From Bacillota bacterium (lineage in GTDB: Bacteria > Bacillota > Bacilli > Tumebacillales > Effusibacillaceae): DNA of 5,925 nt. Location of the stretch: positions 1 to 5,925 of the forward strand of contig JAGVBM010000197.1 in NCBI GenBank assembly GCA_020059765.1, in the 5' to 3' direction. The notes under the pieces were generated by a model. The model was not told the origin of the DNA. It saw only the letters and a list, made by a program, of their open reading frames with translations, and ran no database searches. This document shows, one piece after another, positions 1-5,597 of this stretch (its first letter is position 1; each line of letters starts with the position of its first letter). The translations under genes and the position numbers were made by a program.

Positions 1-65
1 GTCAACCTTTGAATCAAGTGTTCAGCCGTCTCCCTTTTGTCAAAAGAACCTATTACATGTTTCAT
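1..65 (-). CDS. Partial small protein, possibly a stress-protein (17M/YflT-like) N-terminus
   Basis: Only the first 21 codons are in the window; the gene runs off the left edge. The protein begins MKHVIGSFDKRETAEHLIQR. The start is supported by a GAGG ribosome binding site that overlaps the ccoP stop codon, 8 bases before the ATG, and only 10 bases separate the two genes, so it is very likely co-transcribed with the oxidase genes. A short hydrophobic strand followed by a polar 'FDKRETAEHLI' helix resembles the beginning of the general stress protein 17M / YflT-like family, whose members typically start with a V-x-G-x-F-x-x-x-x-x-A pattern. That family call rests on very few residues and is tentative; the existence of the gene is more secure than its identity. 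Confidence 0.55.
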   Translation of the reverse strand, partial: MKHVIGSFDKRETAEHLIQRL

Positions 66-75
66 GCTGCACACC

Positions 76-546
76 TCACTTTAATGTTTCCATATACAGT
101 TTCAATGCCTGAATCTGGGCTTCATTCAGACCCAGTGAGGGGGGAGCGGGCATGCCTCGTTCCGGCCGTCCTTTGTGCAGAACATTGGTCAACTCGGTAT
201 CGCCCAAACGTTCCTTGACACCGGCAAGACCCGGCCCCACCAATTTTTGTGCGGTAACGGCATGGCAACCGGCACAACTGGTGGAGAATATTTCCGCCCC
301 CGCTTCGGCAGTCGGTTCCATTGGGGTGCTGGCGTCGGTGCGATCGTTCACCGGTGTGGCGGTTAGGCCGTAGTACACCGCCCACATGGCCAAGATAATA
401 TAGGTGGCTTTCAGAAACTTGGGGACCTTGGCATGTCCCATTTTGATCCCGGATACGGTTTCATATCCCGCGTCGTCATGCGGTTCAATGTGTTCGCGAT
501 CCTTCTGCTCGTGATCATGGGGAGTTTGTCTGTCGTCGGTCGCCAT
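76..546 (-). CDS. ccoP: Short monohaem CcoP-like cytochrome c subunit of cbb3-type oxidase
   Basis: A 156-residue membrane-anchored cytochrome c that should pass electrons from a donor to the oxidase core on the outer face of the membrane. Residues 1-40 are hydrophilic and rich in histidine and acidic residues (H10, H12, H19, H23). Residues about 41-63 form one membrane helix (VPKFLKATYIILAMWAVYYG). After a linker there is a class I cytochrome c domain with one haem site C91-A-G-C-H95, a GPGL turn at 104-107 and M132 in RGMPAPP as probable sixth ligand. Canonical proteobacterial CcoP has about 300 residues and two haem sites, so this is half size with one haem. The ATG overlaps the stop of the upstream 51-residue gene (TAATG), with a GGAGG site 7 bases before it. 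The CcoP assignment rests on operon position and the helix-then-haem layout; 'cytochrome c' itself is certain. Confidence 0.85.
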   Translation of the reverse strand: MATDDRQTPHDHEQKDREHIEPHDDAGYETVSGIKMGHAKVPKFLKATYIILAMWAVYYGLTATPVNDRTDASTPMEPTAEAGAEIFSTSCAGCHAVTAQKLVGPGLAGVKERLGDTELTNVLHKGRPERGMPAPPSLGLNEAQIQALKLYMETLK

Positions 547-701
547 TAATAGCCCTCCCGTTCTTCATCGTTCAACATTCGGTATTTAATGGCTTCCGCA
601 TCGTCAAATTGACCCGCTTTTTTGGCCCAGATGTACATCCATACGGAACTTGACGAGAGAAACAGGATGACGAGCAAGAGAATCCAGGCTTCTGCTGTCA
701 T
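546..701 (-). CDS. ccoS: 51-residue membrane miniprotein, CcoS-like (cbb3 oxidase assembly)
   Basis: A small gene between ccoO and ccoP. It begins MTAEAWILLLVILFL, forms a single membrane helix over about residues 5-26, and continues with WAKKAGQFDDAEAIKYRML and an acidic tail ending DEEREGY. The helix followed by W-A-x-K-x-G-Q-F-D-D and a later R-x-L is the signature of CcoS, a small protein needed for cofactor insertion into cbb3 oxidases. A perfect GGAGG site lies 5 bases before the ATG, the ccoO stop is 14 bases upstream, and its TAA shares a base with the ccoP ATG, so translation is probably coupled. In canonical operons this slot holds CcoQ, another single-helix miniprotein of similar size, so a CcoQ-type structural role is the main alternative. 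That it is a real gene is nearly certain; the CcoS label is good but based on short similarity. Confidence 0.8.
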   Translation of the reverse strand: MTAEAWILLLVILFLSSSSVWMYIWAKKAGQFDDAEAIKYRMLNDEEREGY

Positions 702-715
702 AATATCCTCCTTCC

Positions 716-1270
716 TCAACGGTGGATTTCCTTCAAGGTTTGCTGGGAACCGGACTGTCCCGCTGCCCCGGCTTGGTTAGTGGGGGCAGGTTTCAAACTC
801 ATCAGGTAGGCAACCAGATCTTTTTTATCTTGTTCGGATAAATAATTGTACTTTGGCATGATCGACCCTTGATAAAATTTCTGAGGGTTTTCCAAATGCT
901 GGTACTGCCATTCGGGACTGTAGCGGCTTCCCACCCACATCAGATCGGGGCCGGTTCGCTGGGTCATGATCAAGACTGGCGAATCGTAATAATAATCACC
1001 GGGTACGGAGACCGGGCCAAGTTTGGAATCGGCTTTTACCGGACGAACCGCTTGGCTGTGACACCAGAAACACCCTTCCCGGATGTAGACGACACGGCCC
1101 CGCGCTTCAGCGGAATTGGCCGGATAGTTGCGCAGTTTGCCGGAGGCGGTAGGCGTATTGATGGACTCATCGAAAAAAGGCAATACGCAAGTTCCGGTCA
1201 CTCCGATCAGAAACAGGACGGTGGCACCTGCCATCAGGACCCCGATGTTTTTTTCAGATTGGCTTGCCAA
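716..1270 (-). CDS. ccoO: cbb3-type cytochrome c oxidase monohaem subunit II (CcoO)
   Basis: A 184-residue membrane-anchored monohaem cytochrome c that carries electrons to CcoN. An N-terminal helix (about residues 9-31) is followed by an external domain. G-R-x-V-Y-I-R-E-G-C at 58-67 leads into the haem site C67-F-W-C-H71 and then S-Q-x-V-R-P, all characteristic of CcoO. The block R-T-G-P-D-L-x-x-V-G-S-R-Y-S at 105-118 and the M138 of GSIMPKY, the likely axial methionine, also match the family. Residues after about 161 form a polar, Gln/Gly/Ala-rich tail. The start is TTG: an in-frame TGA lies three codons upstream and GAGGTGA stands 6 bases before the TTG. The next in-frame ATG is codon 13, inside the membrane helix, and would spoil it. 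The gene lies 45 bases after ccoN. Confidence 0.93.
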   Translation of the reverse strand: MASQSEKNIGVLMAGATVLFLIGVTGTCVLPFFDESINTPTASGKLRNYPANSAEARGRVVYIREGCFWCHSQAVRPVKADSKLGPVSVPGDYYYDSPVLIMTQRTGPDLMWVGSRYSPEWQYQHLENPQKFYQGSIMPKYNYLSEQDKKDLVAYLMSLKPAPTNQAGAAGQSGSQQTLKEIHR

Positions 1271-1276
1271 TGCCGT

Positions 1277-1283
1277 TCACCTC
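1277..1283 (-). promoter_or_regulatory. Ribosome binding site of ccoO, fixing a TTG start
   Basis: GAGGTGA on the minus strand, 6 bases upstream of the TTG at 1270-1268. The TGA inside this site is in frame with ccoO and stops any longer reading, so the protein must begin at or after the TTG. Confidence 0.8.
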
Positions 1284-1315
1284 TTTATCGTCATAGTCGA
1301 TGTGCACAGGGCGGG

Positions 1316-2713
1316 TTATCGCAGAGCAGGCATGGAATCCTCGGTCGGAACCCGGCTGCCGGCGGTCGCCGTTTTGTATATGTTCCAAGCAAAGGCGATT
1401 TGTCCGAGCAGCATCAAGGTTCCGCCGATAGCTCGCGCGATCAGGTAGATGTGCAGGGACTCGACGATTTTCACAAAAGCGGCTCCCACTTGATTGCCAT
1501 CCATCCAGCCAAATCCTTGCAGGATGCCGGCCAGCCACATGGCAAAAGCAAATAGCAAAAATCCAAGGACGGACAACCAATAGTGCCAATTCATCAGCAC
1601 CCGGCTGTAGATTTGGCGGCCGATGATCCGCGGCAGAGAATAATAATAACCGGCAAAAGCGACCAGGGAGAATCCGGCGAACAACGGCATGTGAGCATGT
1701 CCGACAGTCCAGTAGGTAAAGTGCAGCACGGCGTTGGGAGCCATCAATGCCTGAAAGGGTCCTTGGATGCAGGAAAGGAAGTAAAACAAGGAACCGGTGA
1801 TCAGAAATTTCAATTCAATACTTTCCGACACTTTGTACCAGGCGCCTTTCATCGTGCCGATCACATTGGCCAATACGGTCCAAACCGGAATAATCATCAG
1901 CAAACTGGGAATGATTCCTGCCTTCATCAGCCAGAGAGGAATCGGTCCGTTGATCAAATGATGCGGGCCGTTCCAAATATAGAAGGTCCCGATCGTCCAA
2001 AATCCGATCAGCGACAGTTTGTGACTGTATAACGGTTTGCCGCTGAGTTTCGGCAGCAGGTAATAAATCGTCCCGACCCCAACAGGAGTAAACCAGATCC
2101 CGATAATGTTGTGCACCCATGTATAGGCGATGGATGCCTGTGCGATACCGGAGACATAGGCTCCGGGGATGTTTCCGATAATATAAATGCCGGGCAGCCA
2201 GATCATCGTTCCCAAAAAGTACCAAAGGGTGACATACAGAATTTTTTCCTTGCGGTTCATGATCGTGCGGATCAGATTATAGGACATGAGGGCAGCAAGG
2301 ATGATGATCGGAATGTCGATGACCAACGGCATTTCCGAATATTCGACGGGAACTTGTCTGCCGAGAAACAGCATCACCACACCGGCAGCATAGACCACAT
2401 TCCAGCCCCATGCGCTGAAAACGCCAAGCCGTTCACTGAACAGAGGGGTTTTGGTCAGTACGGGAATCAAGTAAAACCACATAGCAAAAAAAGCGGGCGA
2501 CAGCCATCCGTATAAGACCGTATTGGTATGAATCGGACGCAGTCTGCCGTAGGTAAAATAGCCCTGCCACCAGGTATTGACGGCAAGGAAGTCGGGATTG
2601 ACAGATTTTACGGCAACCAAAAGAGCGACAATCATTCCGATTAAAAGCCAAAAGATGGAAGTATACATAAAGATTCTGACTGTCGTATAGGGCCGAAGTG
2701 CGGATGTTGTCAT
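1316..2713 (-). CDS. ccoN: cbb3-type cytochrome c oxidase catalytic subunit I (CcoN)
   Basis: A 465-residue, about 12-helix haem-copper oxidase core that reduces O2 to water with haem b, haem b3 and CuB. Visible family blocks are G-R-L-R-P-x-H62-T-N (haem b ligand H62), G-R-x-V-P-V-E-Y-S-E at 119-127, W-V-H201-N (CuB ligand), Y245-I-W-N-G-P-H251-H252 and W-T-V-G-H339-A-H341. H251 and H252 are CuB ligands, Y245 matches the tyrosine that is cross-linked to a CuB histidine in cbb3 enzymes, and H339/H341 match the haem b3 and haem b ligands. The tyrosine and the Y-I-W-x-G-P-H-H block argue against nitric oxide reductase NorB, the nearest relative of similar length. An upstream in-frame ATG at 2746 exists, but the ATG at 2713 has AAGGAGA 8 bases before it and gives a normal N-terminus. 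It is the first gene of the oxidase cluster. Confidence 0.95.
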   Translation of the reverse strand: MTTSALRPYTTVRIFMYTSIFWLLIGMIVALLVAVKSVNPDFLAVNTWWQGYFTYGRLRPIHTNTVLYGWLSPAFFAMWFYLIPVLTKTPLFSERLGVFSAWGWNVVYAAGVVMLFLGRQVPVEYSEMPLVIDIPIIILAALMSYNLIRTIMNRKEKILYVTLWYFLGTMIWLPGIYIIGNIPGAYVSGIAQASIAYTWVHNIIGIWFTPVGVGTIYYLLPKLSGKPLYSHKLSLIGFWTIGTFYIWNGPHHLINGPIPLWLMKAGIIPSLLMIIPVWTVLANVIGTMKGAWYKVSESIELKFLITGSLFYFLSCIQGPFQALMAPNAVLHFTYWTVGHAHMPLFAGFSLVAFAGYYYSLPRIIGRQIYSRVLMNWHYWLSVLGFLLFAFAMWLAGILQGFGWMDGNQVGAAFVKIVESLHIYLIARAIGGTLMLLGQIAFAWNIYKTATAGSRVPTEDSMPALR

Positions 2714-2788
2714 GACAATGTCTCCTTCCGTTCGTCTCTCGTTCATAGGTTTCCGTCAAAGTTTTTTCCTTGTGTGGAGGAAATATGC
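2714..2788 (-). promoter_or_regulatory. ccoN leader and presumed promoter region; no clear promoter seen
   Basis: About 75 bases between the acuC terminator and ccoN. The only obvious hexamer is TTGACG (minus strand, around 2757-2752), but no acceptable -10 lies 16-18 bases downstream of it. A perfect small inverted repeat TTTCCT-N7-AGGAAA sits at 2765-2783. No FNR-type TGTGA-N6-TCACA site is visible. The oxidase genes must be transcribed either from a poor or non-housekeeping promoter here or by read-through past the terminator. Confidence 0.35.
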
Positions 2789-2827
2789 AAAAAAGACAAG
2801 ACGATGTACCGAGGCACATCGTCTTGT
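2789..2827 (-). terminator. Intrinsic terminator after acuC
   Basis: Perfect 12-base arms, ACAAGACGATGT at 2796-2807 and its complement at 2816-2827, enclose an 8-base loop. Read on the minus strand the stem is followed after one base by six T (2794-2789). It starts 32 bases beyond the acuC stop, which makes it the end of the acuABC transcript and separates that unit from the oxidase genes. On the plus strand no T-run follows the stem, so it acts in one direction. Confidence 0.9.
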
Positions 2828-2859
2828 GGAATCTTCCGAACGGACGGCTGGAAAAGGGG

Positions 2860-4017
2860 TCATAACAAAAACGGTGTTCCCAACATCATGCGGCGAACGG
2901 TGATCTTGTTCTTTTCCTCAATTTCCGCCCGTCGCGGGATCGGCGGAAATAGATCGGGCGGATCGAGAAATGTCGTCGGCAAGGCGACCGGCGCGGCACG
3001 CTGCCATTGATCCAACCAGGTTTGAGGAATGTTGTCGGGCAAAGGTTGCCCCGAAAGTTCAGCCCAGAGCATGGTCCAAGCCCTCGGAACGACACGCCAA
3101 ATGTCGTATCCGCCGCCGCCTACCGCAACCCAGCGGCCTTCGCATGTTTCATGTGCCAGTTGGTGCACCAGTTTGGGAATTTCCCGGTAGAGAAGTGCCG
3201 TTGCCGACAAATGGGTCAGCGGATCATAGCGATGGGCGTCGCACCCGTTCTGGGAAATGATGATATCCGGATGAAACTGGTGAACCACATAAGGCAAGAC
3301 ACCGCGTAACGAGGCAATCCAGGAATCGTCTTCCGTAAACGGTTCAAGCGGAATATTCATACTGTATCCGTACCCGCGTCCGTCTCCCCGCTCGTCAATC
3401 CCGCCTGTTCCGGGAAACAGGTACTTGCCTGTTTCGTGAAAGGAAATCGTGAGTACATCAGGATCGTCATAAAACATCCCTTGCACGCCGTCACCGTGAT
3501 GAGCGTCCGTATCAATATACAGAACGCGTGCTTTATATTTTTGCTTGATGTAGGCAATTGCGGCTCCCACGTCATTATAAACACAGAAACCGGATGCTTC
3601 CTTGCGGTGGGAATGATGCAGACCGCCAGCCAGATTGATCGCATGTTGATATTGTCCGGACATGACAAGATCGGCCGCCTGAATAGTGGCGCCGACGATC
3701 AGACTGGTGATCTCGTGCATGTTGGGGAAAATTGGCGTATCATCGGTGCCAAGTCCGTATCCAAGATCCGGACCGTCACTGCCTACCGGCAGCCGGGAGG
3801 CTGTTTTCACAGCTTCCACATAAAGCGGATCATGGACGATTGTCAAATCTTCCATTGAGGCGGGGATCGGCTCAACGATCTGCGATGGCTGCAACAATTT
3901 CAATTTGTCAATCAAGTCCTTGGTCATCTGAAGACGTTTCGGATTGAAAGGATGCTCCTCTCCGAACTTGTATCCGAGAAATCGTTCGTCGTAAAAAAAG
4001 GCTACCCGGTCGCTCAT
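2860..4017 (-). CDS. acuC: AcuC, class I histone-deacetylase-like protein deacetylase
   Basis: A 385-residue zinc-dependent deacetylase of the arginase/HDAC fold; in B. subtilis AcuC removes the acetyl group from acetyl-CoA synthetase and so reactivates it. All catalytic residues are visible: the H134-H135 pair in GGLHHS, D169/D171/H173/D176 in the D-T-D-A-H-H-G-D-G block, D260 in NGCDAHRYD and Y304 in GGGGYD. D171, H173 and D260 should bind zinc, and Y304 stabilises the transition state. Length agrees with known AcuC (about 387). The ATG is 3 bases after the acuB stop, and its AAGGAG site lies across the end of acuB, 6 bases ahead of the ATG, so the two genes are probably coupled. It is the last gene before the terminator. 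The intact active site indicates a working enzyme. Confidence 0.95.
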   Translation of the reverse strand: MSDRVAFFYDERFLGYKFGEEHPFNPKRLQMTKDLIDKLKLLQPSQIVEPIPASMEDLTIVHDPLYVEAVKTASRLPVGSDGPDLGYGLGTDDTPIFPNMHEITSLIVGATIQAADLVMSGQYQHAINLAGGLHHSHRKEASGFCVYNDVGAAIAYIKQKYKARVLYIDTDAHHGDGVQGMFYDDPDVLTISFHETGKYLFPGTGGIDERGDGRGYGYSMNIPLEPFTEDDSWIASLRGVLPYVVHQFHPDIIISQNGCDAHRYDPLTHLSATALLYREIPKLVHQLAHETCEGRWVAVGGGGYDIWRVVPRAWTMLWAELSGQPLPDNIPQTWLDQWQRAAPVALPTTFLDPPDLFPPIPRRAEIEEKNKITVRRMMLGTPFLL

Positions 4018-4020
4018 GCA

Positions 4021-4659
4021 TTACTCCTTTGCCAGAGAAGGCGGTTCGATCACTTTGTAACCCGCTTTCTCCACGTCTTGAATGAATCGGCGCGGGTCCA
4101 TTGTCCGCAGACGAAAGACAATGGTTTTGGAGCCTTTTTCTTGGCTGGGAAACACCATGACACTGGCCACATTCGTTTTGCGTGCGCGCAGAAAGTCGGC
4201 GACTTCCGCCAACATGCCCGATCGGTCGGGCACTTGGATTTCCACCCGGGAAGTAGGGGAGGAAACTCCCATCATTTCCACCAGCGTATGCAGAATGTCC
4301 CGTTCCGTAATGATCCCGATCAACTTGTCGCCTGAGACGACGGGCAAACAACCGATCCTTTTTTGAAACAGGGTGTTGGCCGCGTCTTCCACAAAATCAA
4401 GGGGATGGGCGGTAATGACATCTGTTTTCATGATGGTGCGGACGGGAGTGTCCGCCAAATTGATGCTTTCATTCTCGCTAAGACTGGACGGCATGGCATT
4501 TCGCAAATCCCTGTCGGAAATGATTCCCACCAATTTGTCGTTTTCCACGACCGGCAAGTGGCGGATCCGGTGAGCGGTTGTAATAGCCAGCGCTTCATCA
4601 ATCGTTGTATCCAGCGTAACGCAGCAGACATCGGAAGTCATGGCTTGTTCTACCAGCAT
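4021..4659 (-). CDS. acuB: AcuB, CBS-CBS-ACT domain regulatory protein
   Basis: A 212-residue soluble protein. Two CBS domains (about residues 1-55 and 73-128) carry the typical RHLPVVENDKLVGIISDRDL and GCLPVVSGDKLIGIITERDI strings, and bind adenine nucleotides in other CBS proteins. Residues about 137-205 (VEIQVPDRSGMLAEVADFL onward) look like an ACT ligand-binding domain. In B. subtilis acuB lies between acuA and acuC and affects acetoin/acetate use, but its molecular role is not well established; sensing of adenylate state for AcuA/AcuC is a reasonable inference. A longer reading from 4686 exists, but the ATG at 4659 has AAAGGAGG with 7-base spacing and yields the usual M-x-V-E-Q start. 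It lies 55 bases after acuA and 3 bases before acuC. Confidence 0.93.
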   Translation of the reverse strand: MLVEQAMTSDVCCVTLDTTIDEALAITTAHRIRHLPVVENDKLVGIISDRDLRNAMPSSLSENESINLADTPVRTIMKTDVITAHPLDFVEDAANTLFQKRIGCLPVVSGDKLIGIITERDILHTLVEMMGVSSPTSRVEIQVPDRSGMLAEVADFLRARKTNVASVMVFPSQEKGSKTIVFRLRTMDPRRFIQDVEKAGYKVIEPPSLAKE

Positions 4660-4666
4660 GGGTTCC

Positions 4667-4674
4667 CCTCCTTT
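4667..4674 (-). promoter_or_regulatory. Ribosome binding site of acuB, deciding the start
   Basis: AAAGGAGG on the minus strand, 7 bases before the ATG at 4659. It lies inside the longer alternative reading that would begin at 4686, which makes the shorter protein the right one. Confidence 0.85.
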
Positions 4675-4714
4675 AGCCCATTTCATGCAGTCCTCTTCAT
4701 GTAAAACGCGTTGT

Positions 4715-5362
4715 TTAGAACATGTAACGGTGTTTGAACCTTATATCGTGAAACCGTTCGATCGAATCCTGCGGGACGCGCCGTCCGATGCGCCCCATCA
4801 ACATGTTGGCGGGATGGCAGGTTATCTCCGGGTCATCGGTGGAAAATACTTCCATGCCGACGGAACCCATGACCTTTTTCATGACTTCCTTGTATTCCCA
4901 AACGGACAGACCGGTTCCTTTCAGATCCCAATGCCAGTAATACTCGGTGGAAATCACGATATAGTCTTCCATCGCATCGTCCAGAAAAGAAACCGCCAGC
5001 AGTTCCTTGCCGACTCCGCCGTGGCGAAAATCGGGTATCACTTCAATGGCGCCCAATTCCAACAGATCGGGCAGTTGTGCTTCCGACCAGCGTTCCAACG
5101 GATCCGGATAGAGGTAGGTGACGTAACCTGCCACTGTTTGCTGAAAGCGGGCGATGATGATCCGTCCTTCCGGCAGACCCGCGATTTCAACCAACGCGGC
5201 TTGTTGCTGAGGCGCGGGGCGAAAGGCCTTCAAATCTTCATGAAATTCAAGGGAAGCAAGCGTCTCCGGGTTTATCGGCCCTTCAATGGTCAACTGGCCG
5301 TTGGGAGTTTTCATCGTTTTGGCGAAAAAGGTTTTCTTATGTTCAACGGTTGGCACCGACAT
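4715..5362 (-). CDS. acuA: AcuA, GNAT-family protein acetyltransferase acting on AcsA
   Basis: A 215-residue Gcn5-related N-acetyltransferase; in B. subtilis AcuA acetylates the catalytic lysine of acetyl-CoA synthetase with acetyl-CoA and switches the enzyme off. The acetyl-CoA binding motif A is visible at about 107-121: E-V-I-P-D-F-R113-H-G-G116-V-G118-K-E-L, fitting the R/Q-x-x-G-x-G/A pattern, preceded by the expected beta strand ending LELGAIEV. Length agrees with B. subtilis AcuA (about 210). It is the first gene of the acuABC unit and is divergent from its presumed substrate gene acsA. The start is not fully fixed: GGAGGTGA abuts the ATG at 5362 directly, only 3 bases after GGAGG, whereas an in-frame GTG at codon 3 (5356) has 9 bases after GGAGG. 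The two versions differ by just two residues. Confidence 0.94.
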   Translation of the reverse strand: MSVPTVEHKKTFFAKTMKTPNGQLTIEGPINPETLASLEFHEDLKAFRPAPQQQAALVEIAGLPEGRIIIARFQQTVAGYVTYLYPDPLERWSEAQLPDLLELGAIEVIPDFRHGGVGKELLAVSFLDDAMEDYIVISTEYYWHWDLKGTGLSVWEYKEVMKKVMGSVGMEVFSTDDPEITCHPANMLMGRIGRRVPQDSIERFHDIRFKHRYMF

Positions 5363-5370
5363 TCACCTCC
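5363..5370 (-). promoter_or_regulatory. Ribosome binding site of acuA with unusually short spacing to the ATG
   Basis: A full GGAGGTGA directly adjoining the ATG at 5362 (3 bases from GGAGG). A GTG two codons later, at 5356-5354, would have a 9-base gap, closer to normal for Bacilli. Confidence 0.75.
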
Positions 5371-5383
5371 GTGGAGTAATTCC

Positions 5384-5412
5384 ATTATACTTCAGGCAAA
5401 GGATTTTGGAGT
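5384..5412 (-). promoter_or_regulatory. Candidate acuA promoter (perfect -10, weak -35)
   Basis: The minus strand has a perfect TATAAT at 5389-5384, 21 bases before the acuA ATG. No good -35 is found: with 17-18 base spacing the hexamer would be ACTCCA or GACTCC, and there is no TG extension. If used, transcription would start only a few bases before the ribosome binding site. A weak -35 fits a promoter that needs an activator. Confidence 0.45.
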
Positions 5413-5442
5413 CGAAGATTCGTACATCTTTATGAAAATATA

Positions 5443-5457
5443 GTGAAAGTATTCACA
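5443..5457. promoter_or_regulatory. Cre-like inverted repeat in the acsA/acuA divergent region
   Basis: GTGAA-AGTA-TTCAC is a perfect 5-base-arm inverted repeat. The 14 bases at 5444-5457 (TGAAAGTATTCACA) agree with the CcpA operator consensus TGWNANCGNTNWCA at every fixed position except the central CG, which is TA. CcpA is known to control acsA and acu genes in B. subtilis. The missing CG weakens the CcpA reading, so another dimeric regulator is possible. It lies about 80 bases upstream of the predicted acsA start and about 65 upstream of the predicted acuA start. Confidence 0.4.
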
Positions 5458-5501
5458 ATAAAAAGATTCGTCAGAACACCCGCTTTCCTGATCTGATTTC
5501 A

Positions 5502-5530
5502 TTGTCGCCCAGAATGGAATATGTTAAAAT
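5502..5530 (+). promoter_or_regulatory. acsA housekeeping-type promoter
   Basis: TTGTCG at 5502-5507, a 17-base spacer and TAAAAT at 5525-5530, with an extended -10 TG at 5522-5523. The expected transcript start near 5537 leaves an AT-rich leader of about 60 bases before acsA. I see no riboswitch or attenuator in it. Confidence 0.75.
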
Positions 5531-5597
5531 GGACACAGAAAATTCAATAATCTATCAATTCTAAAATTTTAATGGATTGTGGAGAGGGGGCACCGCA

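Noticed and set aside
869..1555. A 228-codon open frame on the plus strand opposite ccoO and ccoN
   Set aside because: It is antisense to conserved oxidase genes with clear motifs, and its own translation shows no recognisable domain.
1316..2713. Nitric oxide reductase NorB instead of CcoN
   Set aside because: The Y-I-W-x-G-P-H-H block with the tyrosine and the G-R-L-R-P-x-H-T-N block fit cbb3 oxidase, and the partner at 716-1270 is a clear CcoO.
2714..2746. Longer ccoN beginning at the ATG at 2746
   Set aside because: There is no good ribosome binding site before it, while the ATG at 2713 has AAGGAGA at 8 bases; the extra 11 residues are polar and unlike CcoN.
2796..2827. The perfect inverted repeat as a mobile-element end or regulator operator
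   Set aside because: Position just after acuC and the six T following on the minus strand explain it fully as an intrinsic terminator.
4660..4686. Longer acuB beginning at the ATG at 4686
   Set aside because: The added segment contains the AAAGGAGG site of the ATG at 4659, and the shorter protein gives the family's usual start.
4640..5443. A 267-codon open frame on the plus strand opposite acuA and the start of acuB
   Set aside because: It lies antisense to two well-recognised genes, has no family resemblance and no proper ribosome binding site; it is a by-product of their codon use.
5538..5580. A CodY-like site in the AT-rich acsA leader (AATAATCTATCAATT)
   Set aside because: It differs from the AATTTTCWGAAAATT consensus at five of fifteen positions, which is expected by chance in such AT-rich DNA.
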